A DNA stretch of 64,000 nucleotides from Phytophthora quininea (GCA_011947345.1 JAAVTG010000593.1:1-64000); one strand, 5' to 3'. Counted from the first letter of the stretch, positions 45,875-57,811 are shown. Numbers and translations are program-made. Notes: generated from the sequence alone by a model not told the origin.

Positions 45875-48325
45875 GCTTGCAGAAACGCGTGAGACGATGG
45901 TTCTGCCGAGTCGGCTGCTCTCGGTGTCGCTCGATCGGAGCTCTCTCTTCTGCTTTTGCGGGTCGTGGTGAGATTTGGCAAGTGAGAGGCTTGTCAGGGT
46001 CGGATTATGTCGCGGCCGATGTCACCGAAAGTCTCTTGGAAAAAGAGAGCGAGAGTGAGATATGGGGTTCGCGTGGAGTGCAACAAGTGGCCGCGCACGT
46101 GTTTCAAGCATTGTTGGGGCTGGTGATAAACGCCGGGGCCCGATTCACAGCACTTCGCAGTCACGGCTGGCCAGCCACCAGCGCTGTGCTGTGAAAACAG
46201 CTTGCAAAGCTCTCATGCTTGTCGTCTCGGGGCGGGGGCACTTCAGTCTTCGATGGGTAGTTCATGGCATCGAGTCGACAATTGCGCTGTCCACAGTAGA
46301 AGAAACGTCTCGCTACGCGTGCCGCGGAAGGTGGTAAGGACGGTCAGTAAGAGGTCTCCTACCGTTAGGTCAGGCACGCTTTCATCGTCATGTCATGAAG
46401 TTTCCTGCAGCCAACAGCAACAGACTTGGATATGTTTGCGCTTGGAATGTTAACCAGATCCTGCGTGTATCCTCCTCGCCCTACCTGTCTTCGTCGGTCG
46501 CCATTATCTTCAAAGATCATACATAGCCATGGACGGATTGGATCCGAGCTGTGGACACTGGGCAGACATCGTTGATGAGGAACGGGGTATATCATGTAGA
46601 TAGGAGAGCGTGTCACCAGGAAAGCGTTGAAGCAGATAAAACTCCTACTCTTGGTTTATCGGAGCCCGTGGGAATACGTGCCATAGTTTTTGACAGCAAT
46701 CTGTGCCCGTGAACAGCGACGCAGTCGGTCGTCGTGACGGAGATTATGGCCACGTGGTCGCGTCAATCAGGTGTTGCAGATGGCTGTCAGCGAAAAGGAG
46801 CAGCGACTCCGATAAGGTGAAGTTGCGGGCAAGTGGCATTGCGTTGAGGCAGTCGTCTACCGCTGATCCCCATCCAGCGGCGTTGAGAATCCAACGCGGC
46901 AACATTTACCCTCCCAAGATGAGCGAACAAGATTTCCACTTGTCGTGCAAAGTGATATTGGCCAGCCATACCGGTACTGTACGAGCAATCTCGTGTTGTG
47001 GTCGGGCTTTTTGGCTCACTTCACTCAGCCCTGTGATCGCACAGTATCTGGCGCGCTCGAGACCCTTCTCTAGCTTATAGGAAGTCACAGCTGCTCCCGA
47101 TCGCTTCCCCACCGCAAAGCCTGACTCAACGTGTCGGCCGGCAAAGCAGGCGTGTGATGACTGCGAGCGCATCTGTCGGACCTTCGGCTGCCTATCCAAC
47201 GCGAAGCAAGCAGGGGCTGCAAGCAAGCAACTCGAGCACATCTGCCCCATCAACGACAAATGTGTCGGCCGCAATTTCACATGACAGCGATTTGACAGCT
47301 TCGTCTCTTGGTCTTTGTTGCGTTCCGCCGCCCCAGCAGGCAGCGACTTGGGATCGCGGTCAACGACACACGGTATAAGGTTTTCGGTGGCATGGCCATA
47401 ATGAGCTGAGGCGGATGCATTGCCGTGCAGTTGTGAGTCAACGATCTGCTCTGGTGTCGTGCCTCGCTCAATGGAAGAGCGTCGAAGCACTGAGAACTCG
47501 CCTCGACTTGTAGTCGGCTCTGTTTTGCCTTCCTTCAGCTTTGAAGCCACAATGAGCAACAATGGTTTGGACAAGAGTAGGCTGCGTCAATAATCTTGCC
47601 TCCGGATGGCATCGAGCGATTTGAGTCGATAGGTCTGCGAGGTGCTTGAAGGCAACGCTGCGAAGTTGCAGTGTCCTTCGTGAACAAGAGCGAGCAAACG
47701 TGACGTGGAAAAGCTGTGGACGATCGTTGCGGATCCCTCAGCTTGGTGATTGCGGACATTTGGCCATGTTGTCTCGTAGGCGGTGTTTGCTCTACAGATT
47801 GAGCCCGGTCAGCTCGCGGTGGTGATTGCAGTTTTGAGGGCGTCAATTCACACGGCGATCTCGGCAGCACATGGACCGGAGGAGCACTGCAAACATCGCC
47901 ACTCGAGATTCACGTCGGGATTGGAGGTTTCTGCTCACGAAGAAACCGAGATCGCCTCGATCGGTCGTAAATATTCAGGATTTGCGCTGGGCGTCGCGAA
48001 GTCTGTGAAAAGCTTCCTCGCTTTTCTGGTCTTCTCAAGGGGGCGACACATTAGATGACCGAGATGCGTGGCGGGCCAAGACGCCCGATCCAACCAACGG
48101 CGTCGTGGCAATTCCAACACAGCAGCCGCTCCATTGGAAGTACGAACTACCGGTCCAACTTCCTGTGTTATCCGTCGCCAGTAACTGCAGCAATTTCTAA
48201 TGGGCCATGGCAATCTTCAACACAAACTATATGGTTCATATGATGGCTTTGGCCTTGCTTTCTTGGTTTATATGCACTAATATCTAACACTACCACTACC
48301 ACTGACGCAGAAGAAACCTGCCGAC
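45875..48325. other. Intergenic between the two zinc-repeat genes
   Basis: The first 250 bases upstream of gene 1 resemble the DNA upstream of gene 2 (for example ggattatgtcgcg at both), so the duplication included the promoter. A plus-strand frame at 47081-47284 is Cys-rich with seven Cys (CDDCERICRTFGC and CPINDKC), and a 222-codon minus-strand frame covers 46906-47574. They overlap and I cannot tell whether either is real. Confidence 0.35.
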
Positions 48326-49068
48326 TTAGTTGGTTCCGTTGCCGAGCTCTTCGAAATGCGTCTGGCAGTAGTTCTGCGTGCGTTCATAAGCCGGTTTAGA
48401 GCAGTTGGCCACTTGGCAACGCTTGCCACCGCCGTGCGCCCAGCAGAAGCCGTTCGACACGGAAATGGTGTCGCAGTTCTCGAACGAGCACACGGTGCCG
48501 CCGCCGTGCGACCAGCAGACGCCCTTGGACTTGGCTCGGTTGTTGCAGTCTTGCACTTTGCAGCGCACCCATCCGCCGTGCTTCCAGCAGCGTTTGGCGT
48601 GTTTGGCGCGACTGGTGCAGCCTTCGACCGAGCAGAACTTGCTGCCTTTCCTCGCTTTCGAGGCCGTCGCTGTAATCGAAGCAGCAGCGGCGTAAGTGGA
48701 CGATAAACTGCGTTTGCGCTTGGCTAGAGCCCCGGGCTGGAGGATCGACGCTTCCTGGGGTTTGAATCGTCCGCTTCTGACTCGGTGTCGGACGACGACA
48801 GGATGAAGGAGAGAGCGGCCTTGTCTTCGGTGTTGGCGAGGTCGCCGGTGTTTTCGGCTTCTTGTCGACGTTGGTGCTGCATCACGACGAGACTAGGCAG
48901 ACTGTGCGCGACAGGGGACACGGTAGGGGAGACGGCGAAATTCTGAAGTGGTCTGGCGAGCGGTGAGGCCGTGAAGGGGGTCAAGAGCGGCGAATACGTT
49001 GCCACGAAGCTGTCAGGCGCCACCATCGGGGAGAGATCCGTTTTCCAAACAGGAGAGACCTCAGCCAA
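48326..49068 (-). CDS. Cys/His zinc-repeat protein 2, one-base frame break
   Basis: Paralogue of the gene at 45113-45874. The N-terminal part (49068-48724, MAEVSPVWKTDLSPMVAPDS) has the same plan: Ser/Pro-rich sequence, then AALSFILSSSDTESE. The frame is lost at a run of four G on the plus strand (48757-48760). With one more base it continues through an Ala/Ser linker into the four C-x4-C-x6/8-C-x-H repeats. The repeat region is identical, as far as I can align it, to gene 1 in both protein and DNA over about 300 bases, while the N-terminal half has diverged. The last residues differ (EELGNGTN against EEHQAAGAMN). Confidence 0.75.
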
Positions 49069-50520
49069 CAGTGTACGACGGTGACTGTGTCAGGAGGGGG
49101 GCCGATTCAAAAGTGATACGCCAAGAAAGAAAAAGCGGCGCCTGCTAGCGCAAGTGACTGGCTTGGATTATGTCGCGCATTTGCACCGAAAGGTGTGGCG
49201 CGAGGAGAACGAGAGTGAGAGGGGGATCCGCGTCCTGTTGCTGCCGTTGGTGTGACGTCCGAGACCGCCAACTGTTTGGGCTCGCGAGTGGAGGAGTTCG
49301 AGCAGGAACTGCTTGTTTGCCTTGAAAACAGCCTGCAAGGCACTCACGGATCTCGGGGCAAGGGCATTCGCCTCGATCGAGACGTCGAGCGGTTGCTGAC
49401 ATACCGACAATGGCGCGGTAGCGAAGCAGCGCAGCAGACTCCACGCAAAAGGTTCTGCTGGGTGCGACGATCGAGCAGCCCGCGTGGACGATTCGGTGCG
49501 ATGTGACTCCAACTCAGAGCTTCTGGTCCGCCGTTGCAGGCTCTACCAGATATATACTTTGTCGTCGACATGATCTACCCCGTCCTGGTGAGACCGCTTC
49601 CGTACGACGACGCCATGCGCTGCAAAAGCGCGAGCTTCCGTCGCCGTGTTGTCTGAGATTGTCGCCACGATCGGGTTAAAGCGCTTTGTCTTCAACAAGA
49701 CCAAGCACTTTCAACAAAGGCAACGCTGTAGAAGCTCGTGTTGGCGAGCTTGACGTGTATTAAACAAGCCACTTTGCTTTGCTTTCCCAAGTTTCCTATC
49801 GCAAGGTAGCTTTTAGCAATGGCCACGTCGGACTACGGGACGCATCGTCGCTTGCTCTGTCTTCGTTACTCGCTAGCGATTCGATTAACGAGAGCAAGTG
49901 TAAAGCGCTGCTCTGCCTTCATGCCCAATTTGGCATTTCTTGGTTTGGTATCTCCCGACTTCCATCTGCAGCACCTGACTCATAACCGCCAAATGTTGGC
50001 AAGTGCAAAACGGAGACACCGGCACCACATGCCCTCCTTTTGTTTTTCTTCTGAAGTTCACGAAGCGCCGACACGCGGCACCACGGCCGGATTAACCGAC
50101 GAGTTTCATTCGGAAAATTGTTTCTGCTGCGGTCGCAGGCAAAACACCTTTCTGGTCCGCCCTCTACTGTTGAATTTCACTCCATTCCTACCTGCTGAGC
50201 AGCACTTGCGTGCAAGTCAAAGCTGCCTGCCACGAACATGTAAAGGGTGCGGGAACGTCCAGACGATGTGTGCTTGGACCTGACTCACCTCGTTGAGTCA
50301 ACAAATTCAGAGTCTATCCGCTAACGAAGGAATGGTTCAGCAACTCCCTACCTCGGCGTATCCTGCCATGGCGAACTGTTCATTAACAACATGGTGTTCA
50401 GGAGCTTGAAAGCATTTGACAAGCTTCGAGTCGAGCATGGCGCCCATCTGCTGCCTGCGGCAGTCATCACCGTCTTCGTGGAATCGCGGTCGTTGTCTGA
50501 CGCCTATCTTTTCCGTGCTG
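49069..50520. other. Intergenic, no supportable gene
   Basis: It starts with DNA similar to that upstream of zinc-repeat gene 1. Further on, only short unassigned frames are present, such as 49819-50283 on the plus strand. The hAT element borders the far end. Confidence 0.45.
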
Positions 50521-50539
50521 CTCATGAGCAGGCATGCTC
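50521..50539 (+). repeat. hAT left end: 8-bp target duplication and 11-bp TIR
   Basis: CTCATGAG (50521-50528, target-site duplication) is followed by CAGGCATGCTC (50529-50539, terminal inverted repeat). hAT elements make 8-bp duplications and their ends usually start CAG/CAGG. Confidence 0.85.
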
Positions 50540-51951
50540 AAACAGGGCATTTTGAAAGTCGATGGGATTTGATGTAAAATGGGCAGAGTTGGGAAAGTTC
50601 AAAGGGGCATTGCACAGGAAATGTATTGAATTGCCAGAAAACCCTAAAAGGGCACTAGCTTACGCATGGAAATGTACGTGAGGTTAGCCTACGCACGCTC
50701 TGTTGGATCAGAAACTCACTGTTGTGCTATAACCTTCTTGCTTGACTCCAATCTGTCTGCCAGCTCCATGACTTCGAAGTATTGACGCGCTTGCAGTTCT
50801 CCGGTGGACCAGCTACACCGTTTAGCGTACTGAAATCCCCTTCCACAGTATGGGTTCCTGGAGCAATACTTGCGAGACCAACAGTAAATTCGATGAGCGC
50901 TCCAAATTCACCACAAGGTTCGACTTTAGCCCACGCGTCTTCAAGCGACAGATCACCTTGATCCTTCACCTTTCTGCAAACATCACGCTTTAGCTTGTAT
51001 TCGTGGATCAGGTTCTTGCGCTGGCTCCAGATCTCCTCGGTTGCCGATTCACCTAGGTGTTCTTGCAATTTTGCTGAATAAGCGATCAGCAGACGACGTA
51101 ACGCTCCATCCGTACACTTCACGATGTCAATCGACCTCGTTGGAGGCGCATCGCGGGCTTCTGCTGCAATATCGAGCTTGATATCGGTAATTCCGTCGAT
51201 CATCACGGTCCGAGCTGTAGTAACAGCTTCCACCAAGCCTTGCTGACTCGTTGATTGCTGGGATTCAGTCGGTTCATTTACTTCATTGAGTTGTGGCATG
51301 TCTTCATCCTACTCGGGGTATCTTCGTCTACCATGTCCGCCAGATGCGCTGAAACTTCCAAAGTCTCTTCGCCGTCTTGATGCTCGTGGATGTTTGGTTG
51401 GTCCAGAGCCATGCCAGCGAAACCCACTTCAGCTCCTTGACGGCATGTATGAACATTGTGGTGTCCCGTGGCAATCTTGTCGAAAAGGTCTCTTGAGTGA
51501 AGGCAGCATCACGGTTAATGCTCAGAGACCTTTGGTGAATCGACAGTTGGCTCACCTTCGTCATTTCGCTTTCAAATTTCAACGCCAGTGATAAGTGGAG
51601 TTCATTCAGAGCAGCGTATTGTTCGCGCATAGTAACCGTTTTATACTGCAGCTTGCGAAAGCAGGCGCGGATCTTCTCGGTCAACTTGCAGACCACAAAT
51701 AGGCACAACCACCATGCGTCACTCGATTTCGTGTTAGCCTTTTCGTCTTGAGAATCCCAAGACGAACGTAGTTCTTCAACAGAAAGTGGCATGCATCGTG
51801 TATCAACTCCCAACGTGTCGGTATGTAGGTAACAGCAAATGTTGGCTGGAGAACTCCTTCAACAGCCTAGAATCCGAGCGGCAAAATGGGCACTCCTGGA
51901 GAGTTTCAAAAGGGTTTTTGGCGTGCATAATGCCCCGATAGAGCATGCCTG
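50529..51951. mobile_element. Short hAT DNA transposon with intact termini
   Basis: The element is 1,423 bp. The ends are the 11-bp perfect inverted repeats CAGGCATGCTC and GAGCATGCCTG. It is flanked by the perfect 8-bp duplication CTCATGAG on both sides, itself a palindrome. Internally it holds a shortened minus-strand transposase with the C-terminal dimerisation region. At this length it lacks room for a full hAT transposase of 600 or more residues, so it is an internally deleted copy mobilised by other elements. It lies between the zinc-repeat genes and the head-to-head membrane protein genes. Confidence 0.85.
50727..51813 (-). pseudogene. Truncated hAT transposase
   Basis: Two frames remain. 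The first (51813-51328) carries WWLCLFVVCKLTEKIRACFR and a following helical stretch. The second (51299-50727) has EEIWSQRKNLIHEYKLKRDV and then FTVGLASIAPGTHTVEGDFS. The last matches the hAT dimerisation motif A-x-x-x-L-x-x-I-x-x-x-x-x-x-x-V-E-R-x-F-S with Arg replaced by Gly. The BED finger and the first catalytic Asp region are missing. Confidence 0.6.
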
Positions 51952-51959
51952 CTCATGAG
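51941..51959 (-). repeat. hAT right end: 11-bp TIR and 8-bp target duplication
   Basis: GAGCATGCCTG (51941-51951) is the exact inverse of the left terminal repeat and is followed by CTCATGAG (51952-51959), the second copy of the target duplication. Confidence 0.85.
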
Positions 51960-52125
51960 CCCCGCCGATCTGCAATCCGCAGCCCTCTGTCTTGTCGCAA
52001 TGTGCTCGGCCAGGCCAAAGGAGACCGTCCGCTTGCAAAGGACGACATAGCCCCGATGACGCAACGGTATTGGGTTCCTTGATCCCAACGCCACAACAGT
52101 GCATCGAGGAGCAGCACAAAGCAGC

Positions 52126-54436
52126 TCAAGCAATGGGTCGAGCTTCCATGAGGCGAAAGGCGTCTTTGCTTGCATGGCACCAAGTGCACGACTGCGGATA
52201 CGACACTCGACCGACGCGTTCGTCTAGCTGCCAGCGAATGAACAAGACGTTGAAGCTTCGGATGAACTTTCGAGGAAGCAAACGTGCGATCAGCAGCAGC
52301 ACCACGTCTTGAGCTCGGTAGATATGCTCGCCGTAGAAGAGGTGGCCACTCAGCAGAATGGCTTCGACCGTCGAGCAGCGCACGCCGTTGTCCATTTCGT
52401 ATGCAAAGTCGCTGTAATCCGTGAAGAGTTTGGCGAACGGAGCACCGAGACAGTGTCGCTCAAAACTCGTCAAGACTGGTCGAGAGTTGCCGTTGAGACG
52501 AAAGTCGTTTGAAATGCTCGAGATGGAAGGACCGAGTGTCAGTTGAGCTGGCTCCGACTTCGCCTTCGAGCCCAAGTCCCGGTAGAGTGTTTGTCTCGCG
52601 CCAAGTGTCTTGAGATGCTCCTTAGCGATGGCAGTGGCATCTTGTGGCACTATCGACCGACCTTTGAGCTGGTCTTGCCAGTTTTCCATCCAACTTTCCA
52701 ATGAACGTATTGATGCGTCAAGGATGCAATAGCTGTAGCGATACCACCGAGCATGAAGGACGCAGCAAATGCTACAAACACGAGGTTGTACGTGAAGACG
52801 ACGCAGGAATCGCTGAGATTGCACATGGCAGCTCCCCGTGCTGTGGTTTTACGCAACAGTTCGCCGTTGTGGTTCAAGATCATCACCACCGACGTTTGGC
52901 GGATCGAGTACAGTCCGTACGTGGTGCAGATTGAGATGAAGACCTGCATGGTCTCCCATGTCAGTCGAAAGTGTCGAGCCAGCTCCTGCTCTCCAGATCT
53001 CGCCTTCAGCAAGTTGACGAACGAGTAGGAAAAGGTGAAGAAGCACAGGGCGATATTCGTCAGTGCTTCAGGGGTCAACGTTCCTGTAGAGAGACCCAGG
53101 AAATACAAGTCGGAGCTCGTGACCAAGTGGTACATGATCTGCACGAGGTAGAGCACTTGCATGCGGCCGTTCTGACATCGATACGCCCAGATCTGAGTGA
53201 GCAGCACGGATCGCTTGTGGGACATCACCTGGTAGAGACTGATGATCCCCATGATGAGCATTTGGGCCACGACGAGTCCAGGCAACATGCTCAGCTGGAC
53301 TCTGTCGGCATACCGATTTCGAAACACGTTGAATGCCTTTGATGTCATAAAGACCGTCGTTGAAGTCAGTCGTAAATTCCCAGAGTGAGTTGTAGTAGTT
53401 ATGGACACAAACATCTCCAGTTGAGCAAACTGGGACGTCGTCAGGTGCCTGAACCATGAGGCCGTAGTTGACCCAGTGCGTGTTGATCGTGCATGTTTCT
53501 TCGATGTAAACCCCAGTAGAATTCACTTCACGAACACGACAACCGCCGTAGTAGCATGGAAGAAAGGCTGAAGAACTCCGTTAGGGATATTTCTGCTGGA
53601 ATATTTCTCGACACGTGACGTAAGCTGCTGTTGAATCCGTACGGGAACAGTTTGAGGATACTTGGAGCGATTGCGAGTAAATCCGTCCCGCCGGTAGCTA
53701 ACGCGAGTCTGGAGCCTACAAGACCGCTGTTCGACACGTCCGGGCGGCACTCGGTTCGCTCTGGGAAAATGATAAAGTCTGCCACCGACACTGCAGAAAA
53801 CTCGGCGCTGCCTTTCGCTGCTGGGAATTTGAACAATCGTAAATGCGCTTCAAGAACCCACGCTGTAGGACATGCAGCTACTGAATCAATTGCAAGCAGC
53901 TGCGGGGCTACGGACAGATTCAAAGTCCTGACAAGATCCATCACCATTTGTGGCGTGCCTTTAATTGCCGTCACCGTCGAGCCCCAATTGTCCAGCCCAC
54001 TCATACAAATGGTGTCGTCTGTCTCCAGTTTATTGCCAAGAGCGAGAACTTCAGGACGTAGCGTCGAGAAATCCCAGTCCGTCAAGGTGTAGAGGTTCTC
54101 AAACAGAGGCTTACTCATTAACGCCTCACTGCCGAAGTAAGTTATTTGGTAGAGCGTCTTCAAGCAGCCAATGTTGCAGTCCGCACAATTACCGACCATC
54201 ACCGCATCCTGGTAACTGAAGGCAAAGTAGCTGTCCTCCGCTCCGATGAACATCTTAGCAGAGACCAAATAACTAGTCGTTCCAAAGACCAACAGCAGCA
54301 TCAACGGCGCCACCACCACACGACCGAATACAGCGATGAACGCCACCACCGTCCCTATCGTCACATTTCCGCGTCGAGAATTGATCCGGTCACGTTGTTG
54401 GTCCTTAAGACTGATCGGAGAGACAGCAGACCCCAT
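52126..54436 (-). CDS. Large oomycete membrane protein, copy 1 (broken frame)
   Basis: Start MGSAVSPISLKDQQRDRINS (54436). One hydrophobic segment near residues 25-50 (VVAFIAVFGRVVVAPLMLLL) is followed by an about 320-residue region with paired Cys (GNCADCNIGC) that probably faces outward. A C-terminal multi-helix part then includes LSMLPGLVVAQMLIMGIISL. I do not recognise the family. The frame is broken at several places: an A run at 53590-53592, near 53553, near 53343 and at 52661-52662. Most are explained by one missing base, and the paralogue at 54530-56861 reads through the first three. The last 150 residues (SFERHCLGAPFAKLFTDYSD onward) are soluble. Expected length is about 770 residues. 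Confidence 0.65.
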
Positions 54437-54529
54437 TCATGTGCCAGAAACCAACGTGTTGCACGAGTGTGACGAGCTCGATTTAGTCAGTCGATGTTTT
54501 TAGCTGCTGCCTCAAAGCTTTCCAGCTGA
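54437..54529. promoter_or_regulatory. Short shared region between head-to-head paralogues
   Basis: Only 93 bases separate the two divergent start codons. Promoters for both genes must lie here or inside the coding regions, so a bidirectional promoter is likely. I see no clear Inr consensus match. Confidence 0.5.
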
Positions 54530-56861
54530 ATGCGGGTCGCTGTGCCTCCTCCAATTCATCTGACTGCCCACCAGCGCGATGGATTCAATGCAAGACGGTC
54601 GGACATTACTGTGGGGACGGTATTGGCTTTTGTTGCAGTTGTTGGACGCGTGGTGGTGGCTCCGATGATGCTGTTGACGATCTTTGGTACGACCAACTAC
54701 CTCGCCCCAGCCAAGATGTTTATCGGACCAGAAGAGAGCTACTACGCCTACAGCGAAAAGGACGCAGTCATGATCGGCAATTGTCCTGACTGCGACATCG
54801 GGTGTCTGAAAAGCATCTATCAAATGACGTTCTTCGGCAGTGAGGCGTTAATGAGTAAGCCTCTGTTTGAGAACCTCTACACCTTGACGGACTGGGATTT
54901 CTCGACGCTTCGTCCTGAAGTTCTCGCTCTCGGCAATAAACTGGAGACAGACGGCACCATTTGCATGAGTGGGCTGGACAATTGGGGGTCTGTGATCACC
55001 ACGTTCAAAGGAAAGCCCCAAATGGTGGTGGATATCGTTAAGACTTTGAATTTGTCGGTGCCTCCGCAGCCGCTTCATGAAGTAACTCTTGCAATTGATT
55101 CAGTAGCTGACTGTCCTACAGCGTGGGCGCTAGAAGCACATTTACGACTGTACAAGTTTCCAGCAGCGAAAGGCAGCGCCGAGTTTTCTGCAGTGTCGGT
55201 GGCAGACTTTACCATTTTCCCAGAGCGAACCGAATGCCGACCGAATGTTTCGTATACTGGACTTGTCGGTTCCAAGCTTTCCCTTGCAACCGGTGGCGTT
55301 GATTTGTTAGCTGTTGTTCCGGACGCCATCAAATTGTTCCCTTACGGATTTACCAGCAGCTTACCACGACCAACAAGAGCTTTGCCCGCAGCCAATTTCC
55401 CTGAAGGAGTACTTCAACCTTTGATGCACGCTTATTACGGAGGCTGTCGCGTTTGCGAAGTAAATTCGACGGGCATTTACATCGAGGAATCATGCACGAT
55501 CAACACGCACTGGGTCAACTACGGCCTCATGATCCAGGCACCTGATGACATTCCAGTGTGCTCAACTGGAGATGCTTGTGTCCACAACTACTACAACTCA
55601 CTCTGGGAATTTACGACTGACTTCCACGACGGTGTTTATGACATAAAGATCAACGTGTTTCGAAATCGGTATGCCGACAGAGTACAGCTGAGCATGTTGC
55701 CTGGACTCGTCGTGGCCCAAATGCTCATTATGGGGATCATCAGTCTCTACCAGGTGATGTCCCACAAGCGATCCGTGCTGCTCACTCAGATCTGGGCGTA
55801 TCGATGTCAGAACGGCCGCATGCAAGTGCTCTACCTCGTGCAGATCATGTACCACTTGGTCACGAGCTCCGACTTGTACTTCCTGGGTCTCTCTACAGGA
55901 ACGTTGACCCCTGAAGCACTGACGAATATCGCCCTGTGCTTCTTTACCTTTTCCTACTCGTTCGTCAACTTGCTGAAGGCGAGATCTGGAGAGCAGGAGC
56001 TGGCTCGACACTTTCGACTGACATGGGAGACCATGCAGGTCTTCATCTCAATCTGCACCACGTACGGACTGTACTCGATCCGCCAAACTTCGGTGGTGAT
56101 GATCTTGAACCACAACGGCGAACTGTTACGTAAAACCACAGCACGGGGAGCTGCCATGTGCAACCTCAGCGATTCCTGCGTCGTCTTCACATACAATCTA
56201 GTGCTGGTCATAGCTGCTGCGTCTCTGGCGTTAGGCTGCGTGGCTGGGACCATATCGTACCTCACTCAGAAGCATCTTCAATGGAAGGCTCGTCGGATCG
56301 AATTCAAGTCCAGCAAAACTAGCCCGAATTTGCGGTCTATTCTTCCCCACGACTCGGCTTCGAAACACTTGAAAACATTGCGGTCTAGAAGAGCGTTTTA
56401 CCCTCAAGGATTCTCAACTCTGGCCGCGCAGTTCAACCAGAGGAGGAACTCGCGAATGCCAAACGCGGTCCGACCGTGTCGAGCATTTTCTCGATGGGAA
56501 TCCTCTACCGGCACTCACAAGTTTCGAGCGACATTGTCTCGGCGCTCCATTCTCGAGACTCTTCACAGACTGCGCAGACATCTCCTACACGACTCACAAT
56601 GGCGTACGATGCTCAACGGTAGAAGCGATTCTACTGACCGGATACCTTTTCTACGGCGAGCACGTCTACAGAGCGCAAGACGTGATGGTTCTTCTGTTGG
56701 CTCGACTGATGCCTCGGAAACTCATCCGGACTTTCAACGTGCTGTTTGTTCGCTGGTATCTCAATAAACGCACCGGTCGGGTGTCGTATCCGCAAGCGTG
56801 TACCTGGTTCCATGCAAGTGAGGACGCTTTTCGTATCATGGAAGCAACGCCGATCGCATAG
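54530..56861 (+). CDS. Large oomycete membrane protein, copy 2
   Basis: Head-to-head paralogue of the preceding gene, starting MRVAVPPPIHLTAHQRDGFN. The plan is the same: one N-terminal membrane segment (VLAFVAVVGRVVVAPMMLLT), a long probably extracellular region with GNCPDCDIGC and several N-x-S/T sites, then a multi-helix part between about residues 380 and 580. The frame is open from 54530 to about 56440. It is then interrupted at 56440 and 56496-56498; with one more G at each, the conserved tail (SFERHCLGAPFSRLFTDCAD, then ASEDAFRIMEATPIA) continues to the stop at 56859-56861. About 180 residues (NVFRNRYADRVQLSMLPGLV onward) are identical to copy 1. Function unknown; membrane localisation inferred. 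Confidence 0.7.
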
Positions 56862-57076
56862 CCAGCGATCAAGAACCATGCTGTGGAGTTAAACCTGCCG
56901 ACTAATTTCCTGTGAACGTCTCTCAGTCGAAACATCCAGCAAACAAAAGCCTAAATCGACGATGGCAACCACAGAAAAGTAATGCAAACCATCATCGCTC
57001 GCGACGACACGTTTCAATGTTATACGAACAAGGGATCCGCAGTCAGCTAGTCGTGGAAGCTCCGAGGGTATCATCG

Positions 57077-57811
57077 CTATTGCGTTGTCGAGTCGGCCGC
57101 CTGTTTGAGGAAATCCAAGAAGTTGTTGTCGTTCATTGGCACATCAGCTCCACCGAACTCGGCGGTGTTCAAGGCCTCTCGAGCAGCGTCGGTCAGGTCG
57201 TCCCACATGACCAGGTCCTGGAAGCGTCCCCAGTGCGTTGTGGGCATAACAAAGTGACGCGTAGCAGGTCGGATGGCCAACTTCATCTGAACGCTGGAGC
57301 CGTTGAAATACTTGGGTTCTAACTGCTCGTACGTAGCATAGGCGTTGAATACCGTCGAGGCAGTGACCGCCGAGACGGTGGCATTGTCGTCGTCCAGCCA
57401 AACGATCACGTGCTCCCAGCCGTGACGACGCCAACCGATGATATACGGCAAAAACGCAGTGTCCTTGGGGAAGTACCAGGCGTACATGATGGCCCACATC
57501 CCGTCAACTTCAGCAGATCGACCGTAGACTTGTGACCCCTTGGTCTCACCGTATGCAAACCCGCATTTGCGAGCCCACGACACGAGCGACCCAGCGATGC
57601 CACCGTTCGTGTTGCCTTCCGAGTCGACGGCGGCGTACGGATAGCAACCTGTTCGGACGTAGAGTTGGGGCTTGAACTTGAGCGCCAACTCGAACTCTTC
57701 GGTGGTCGGTTTGGTCTCCGGGAATGGAGCGACTTCGCTCTACTTGAGCTCTTTGGAGTTGACAGAAGCAATGAAACTTGTGACGAGGAGAGACAGCGTG
57801 AAGAGCGACAT
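57077..57811 (-). pseudogene. NLP (NPP1-type) secreted protein with in-frame stop
   Basis: The ATG at 57811-57809 opens a signal peptide (MSLFTLSLLVTSFIASVNS), but codon 24 is TAG (57742-57740), directly after the predicted cleavage region. The same frame then stays open for the whole mature NPP1 domain to 57077. The domain has MYAWYFPKD with a conserved metal-site Asp, and WRRHGWE in place of the family heptapeptide, in which the Asp is replaced by Gly. Two Cys (GCYPY and RKCGF) fit type 1 NLPs. The stop is a substitution, unlike the single-base gaps elsewhere. A downstream ATG-like start would lack a signal peptide. It is probably a pseudogene; a sequencing error is possible. Confidence 0.75.

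Noticed and set aside
46906..47574. A 222-codon minus-strand frame as a real gene
   Set aside because: No domain, no splice or promoter support, and overlap with a Cys-rich frame on the other strand; kept only as a remark.
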